A stretch of DNA of 64,000 nucleotides, from the NCBI RefSeq assembly GCF_000813845.1, contig NZ_JWTB01000030.1:1-64000 (forward strand). The letters run 5' to 3'. Positions 62,902 to 64,000 of this stretch are shown piece after piece (position 1 is the first letter of the stretch; each line of letters begins with the position of its first letter). The position numbers and the translations under genes were made by a program. A model generated the notes under the pieces. The model was not told the DNA's origin. It saw nothing but the letters and a program-made list of their open reading frames with translations, and made no database searches. Source of the stretch: Pseudarthrobacter phenanthrenivorans (lineage in GTDB: Bacteria; Actinomycetota; Actinomycetes; Actinomycetales; Micrococcaceae).

Positions 62902-64000
62902 GTGCAGCGGCCTGCGTTGGCCCGGCACCACGCGTTGTACTGCTCCACGTAGGCGTTGTGTTCGGCAAGCGTCTTGGCGAACTTGGTTTCCTTGGTGTCC
63001 AGGTTGATGGTCACCCAGTACAGGTAGTCGTTGGCCTTGGGCCGTGCGGCCGCGTCAATGGCCGTCTTGCCGGGAGAACCGATGGGTCCGGGCGGGAGCC
63101 CCGGGTTCGCATACGTGTTGTACGGGTTGGACTTGTCCTGGCGCTGTTCATCGGTGAAGTTGAAGCTCCGGGTGCCGAGACCGTAGGTCACCGCGGAGTC
63201 AACCTGCAGGAAGCCGCCGGTCTGGTCGTTGGGCTTGAGCCGGTTGTAGATGGCTCCCGCCACGTCGCCGTAATCCGCCTGGCCTCCTTCGGCCTGCACG
63301 ATACTGGCCACCGTAACGGCCTCGTACTGCTTGGCGGGGTCGGTGATGCCCTGCGAGACCAGTTCATCCGTGGTGGCCTTCACCAGCGACTGCAGGATGT
63401 CCTTGGCGGGGGTTCCCAGCGGGAACCGGTACTCGCCCGGCGCCAGGTACCCTTCGAGGTTCTTGGCGTTGGCGGGAAGGCCGAACTGGGCGGGCTGGTT
63501 GCTGAGCGCCTGAAGCTGCTGCACGGATATGCCCGATCCCTCGGAAATTGCCTGCAGGGACTCGCTGATCCGCAGTCCCGCGCTCAGGGCGAAGTAGATG
63601 ACCTTGGTCTTGTCCTTGCCGAGCAGGACGTTCACCGCGTCGGCGTTCTTCATCTCGGTCTTGAAGGTGTAGTCCCCCGGCGCCAGTGTTCCTCCGGATG
63701 CGTGGAAGGCCTGCATGAACGTATCCGCGTTGGCCACGACGCGCTGGTTTTCCAGTTCGGTGGCGACGGACCGGGTTCCTTCCCCGCTCTGGACGGTCAC
63801 CTGGACCTCACCGGAGCCCGGGCCCGGGAAGTCGGAGGGCTTTCCATTGCCGAGAAGGGGCTTGAGGAACTGGGCGCCCACGGCCACCGCCGTCACGAAG
63901 ACGGCCAGCGTCAGGAAGAGGGCCAACAGCCTGCGGCGCCGGCGGACCTTCTTCGAGGGCCGCTTCACCTCCTGCGTTGCCGATGAGCCGAGGAGGGGGT
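62898..64000 (-). CDS. mltG: Endolytic murein transglycosylase MltG (5' end beyond the window)
   Basis: Cleaves nascent glycan strands in the periplasmic space and sets their length. The visible part has a basic stretch, one transmembrane helix (about 35 residues after the GTG at 63968 or less) and the YceG domain. That domain includes ASIVQAEGGQADYGDVAGAIYNRL with the catalytic Glu, and NTYANPGLPPGPIGSPG. The frame has no stop up to the window edge, and the GTG at 63968 has its purine stretch directly against it. The true start is therefore probably outside and the protein longer, with a cytosolic N-terminal tail. First visible gene of the aro run. Confidence 0.93.
   Translation of the reverse strand, partial: PLLGSSATQEVKRPSKKVRRRRRLLALFLTLAVFVTAVAVGAQFLKPLLGNGKPSDFPGPGSGEVQVTVQSGEGTRSVATELENQRVVANADTFMQAFHASGGTLAPGDYTFKTEMKNADAVNVLLGKDKTKVIYFALSAGLRISESLQAISEGSGISVQQLQALSNQPAQFGLPANAKNLEGYLAPGEYRFPLGTPAKDILQSLVKATTDELVSQGITDPAKQYEAVTVASIVQAEGGQADYGDVAGAIYNRLKPNDQTGGFLQVDSAVTYGLGTRSFNFTDEQRQDKSNPYNTYANPGLPPGPIGSPGKTAIDAAARPKANDYLYWVTINLDTKETKFAKTLAEHNAYVEQYNAWCRANAGRCT

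Overview
The window is high-GC actinobacterial chromosome. Gene content and order (mIHF, DUF3097, hrcA-dnaJ-rsmE, and a pyrR-pyrB-pyrC-[PH-like]-carA-carB-pyrF-mihF-gmk-rpoZ run) point to the Micrococcaceae, most likely Arthrobacter or Pseudarthrobacter. That assignment is inferred from gene order and protein style, not from a database search. I found no rRNA, tRNA, insertion sequence, integrase, CRISPR array or prophage. Almost everything is core housekeeping, tightly packed, with many 1-4 bp stop/start overlaps and many GTG and some TTG starts.

Layout. 50-5592: pyrD, an alpha/beta hydrolase, then leuA-recO-uppS; leuA is preceded by a leucine-rich leader peptide. 5845-7797: an M13 metallopeptidase ending at a strong bidirectional terminator. 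7889-13403: an LCP-family ligase, and the phoH-ybeY-CBS protein-era operon. 13814-17764: a GerMN lipoprotein, then hrcA-dnaJ-rsmE behind a CIRCE operator. 17937-23646: DUF3097, DUF4870, lepA-hemW, a MazF-like protein and rpsT. 23845-29619: holA, a shortened comEC, comEA, a DHFR-like reductase and degV. 29706-32480: leuS behind a second leucine leader peptide, an attenuator-like hairpin and a long inverted repeat. 32587-36807: glpD-glpF-glpK, divergent from a SorC/DeoR-like regulator that heads a plus-strand run of aldo/keto reductase, alpha/beta hydrolase and glycosyltransferase genes (to 40799). 40825-44285: a PriA lacking helicase motifs, and metK. 44400-55951: coaBC, rpoZ, gmk, mihF and the complete pyr operon led by pyrR, which has a PyrR-binding hairpin against its ribosome binding site. 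56130-57410: a PrsW-type membrane protease. 57496-64000: mltG-aroE-aroC-aroK-aroB-TPR protein-efp-nusB.

How the genes work together. pyrR-B-C-carA-B-pyrF plus pyrD give essentially all of de novo UMP synthesis except pyrE. aroE-C-K-B are four shikimate-pathway steps. glpD/F/K form a glycerol uptake and oxidation unit. The phoH-ybeY-CBS protein-era and lepA/efp/nusB/rsmE genes serve RNA and ribosome biology.

The most interesting signals are regulatory. Two leaderless leader peptides of very similar design (start-Arg-Ala-X-Leu3/4-Ser) precede leuA and leuS, each starting six bases after a TANNNT -10 box. Other points of note are the PyrR element, a 21-bp imperfect inverted repeat over the leuS promoter region, and a perfect 22-bp palindrome just downstream of the predicted mihF promoter. 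I see no wholly new multi-gene system.
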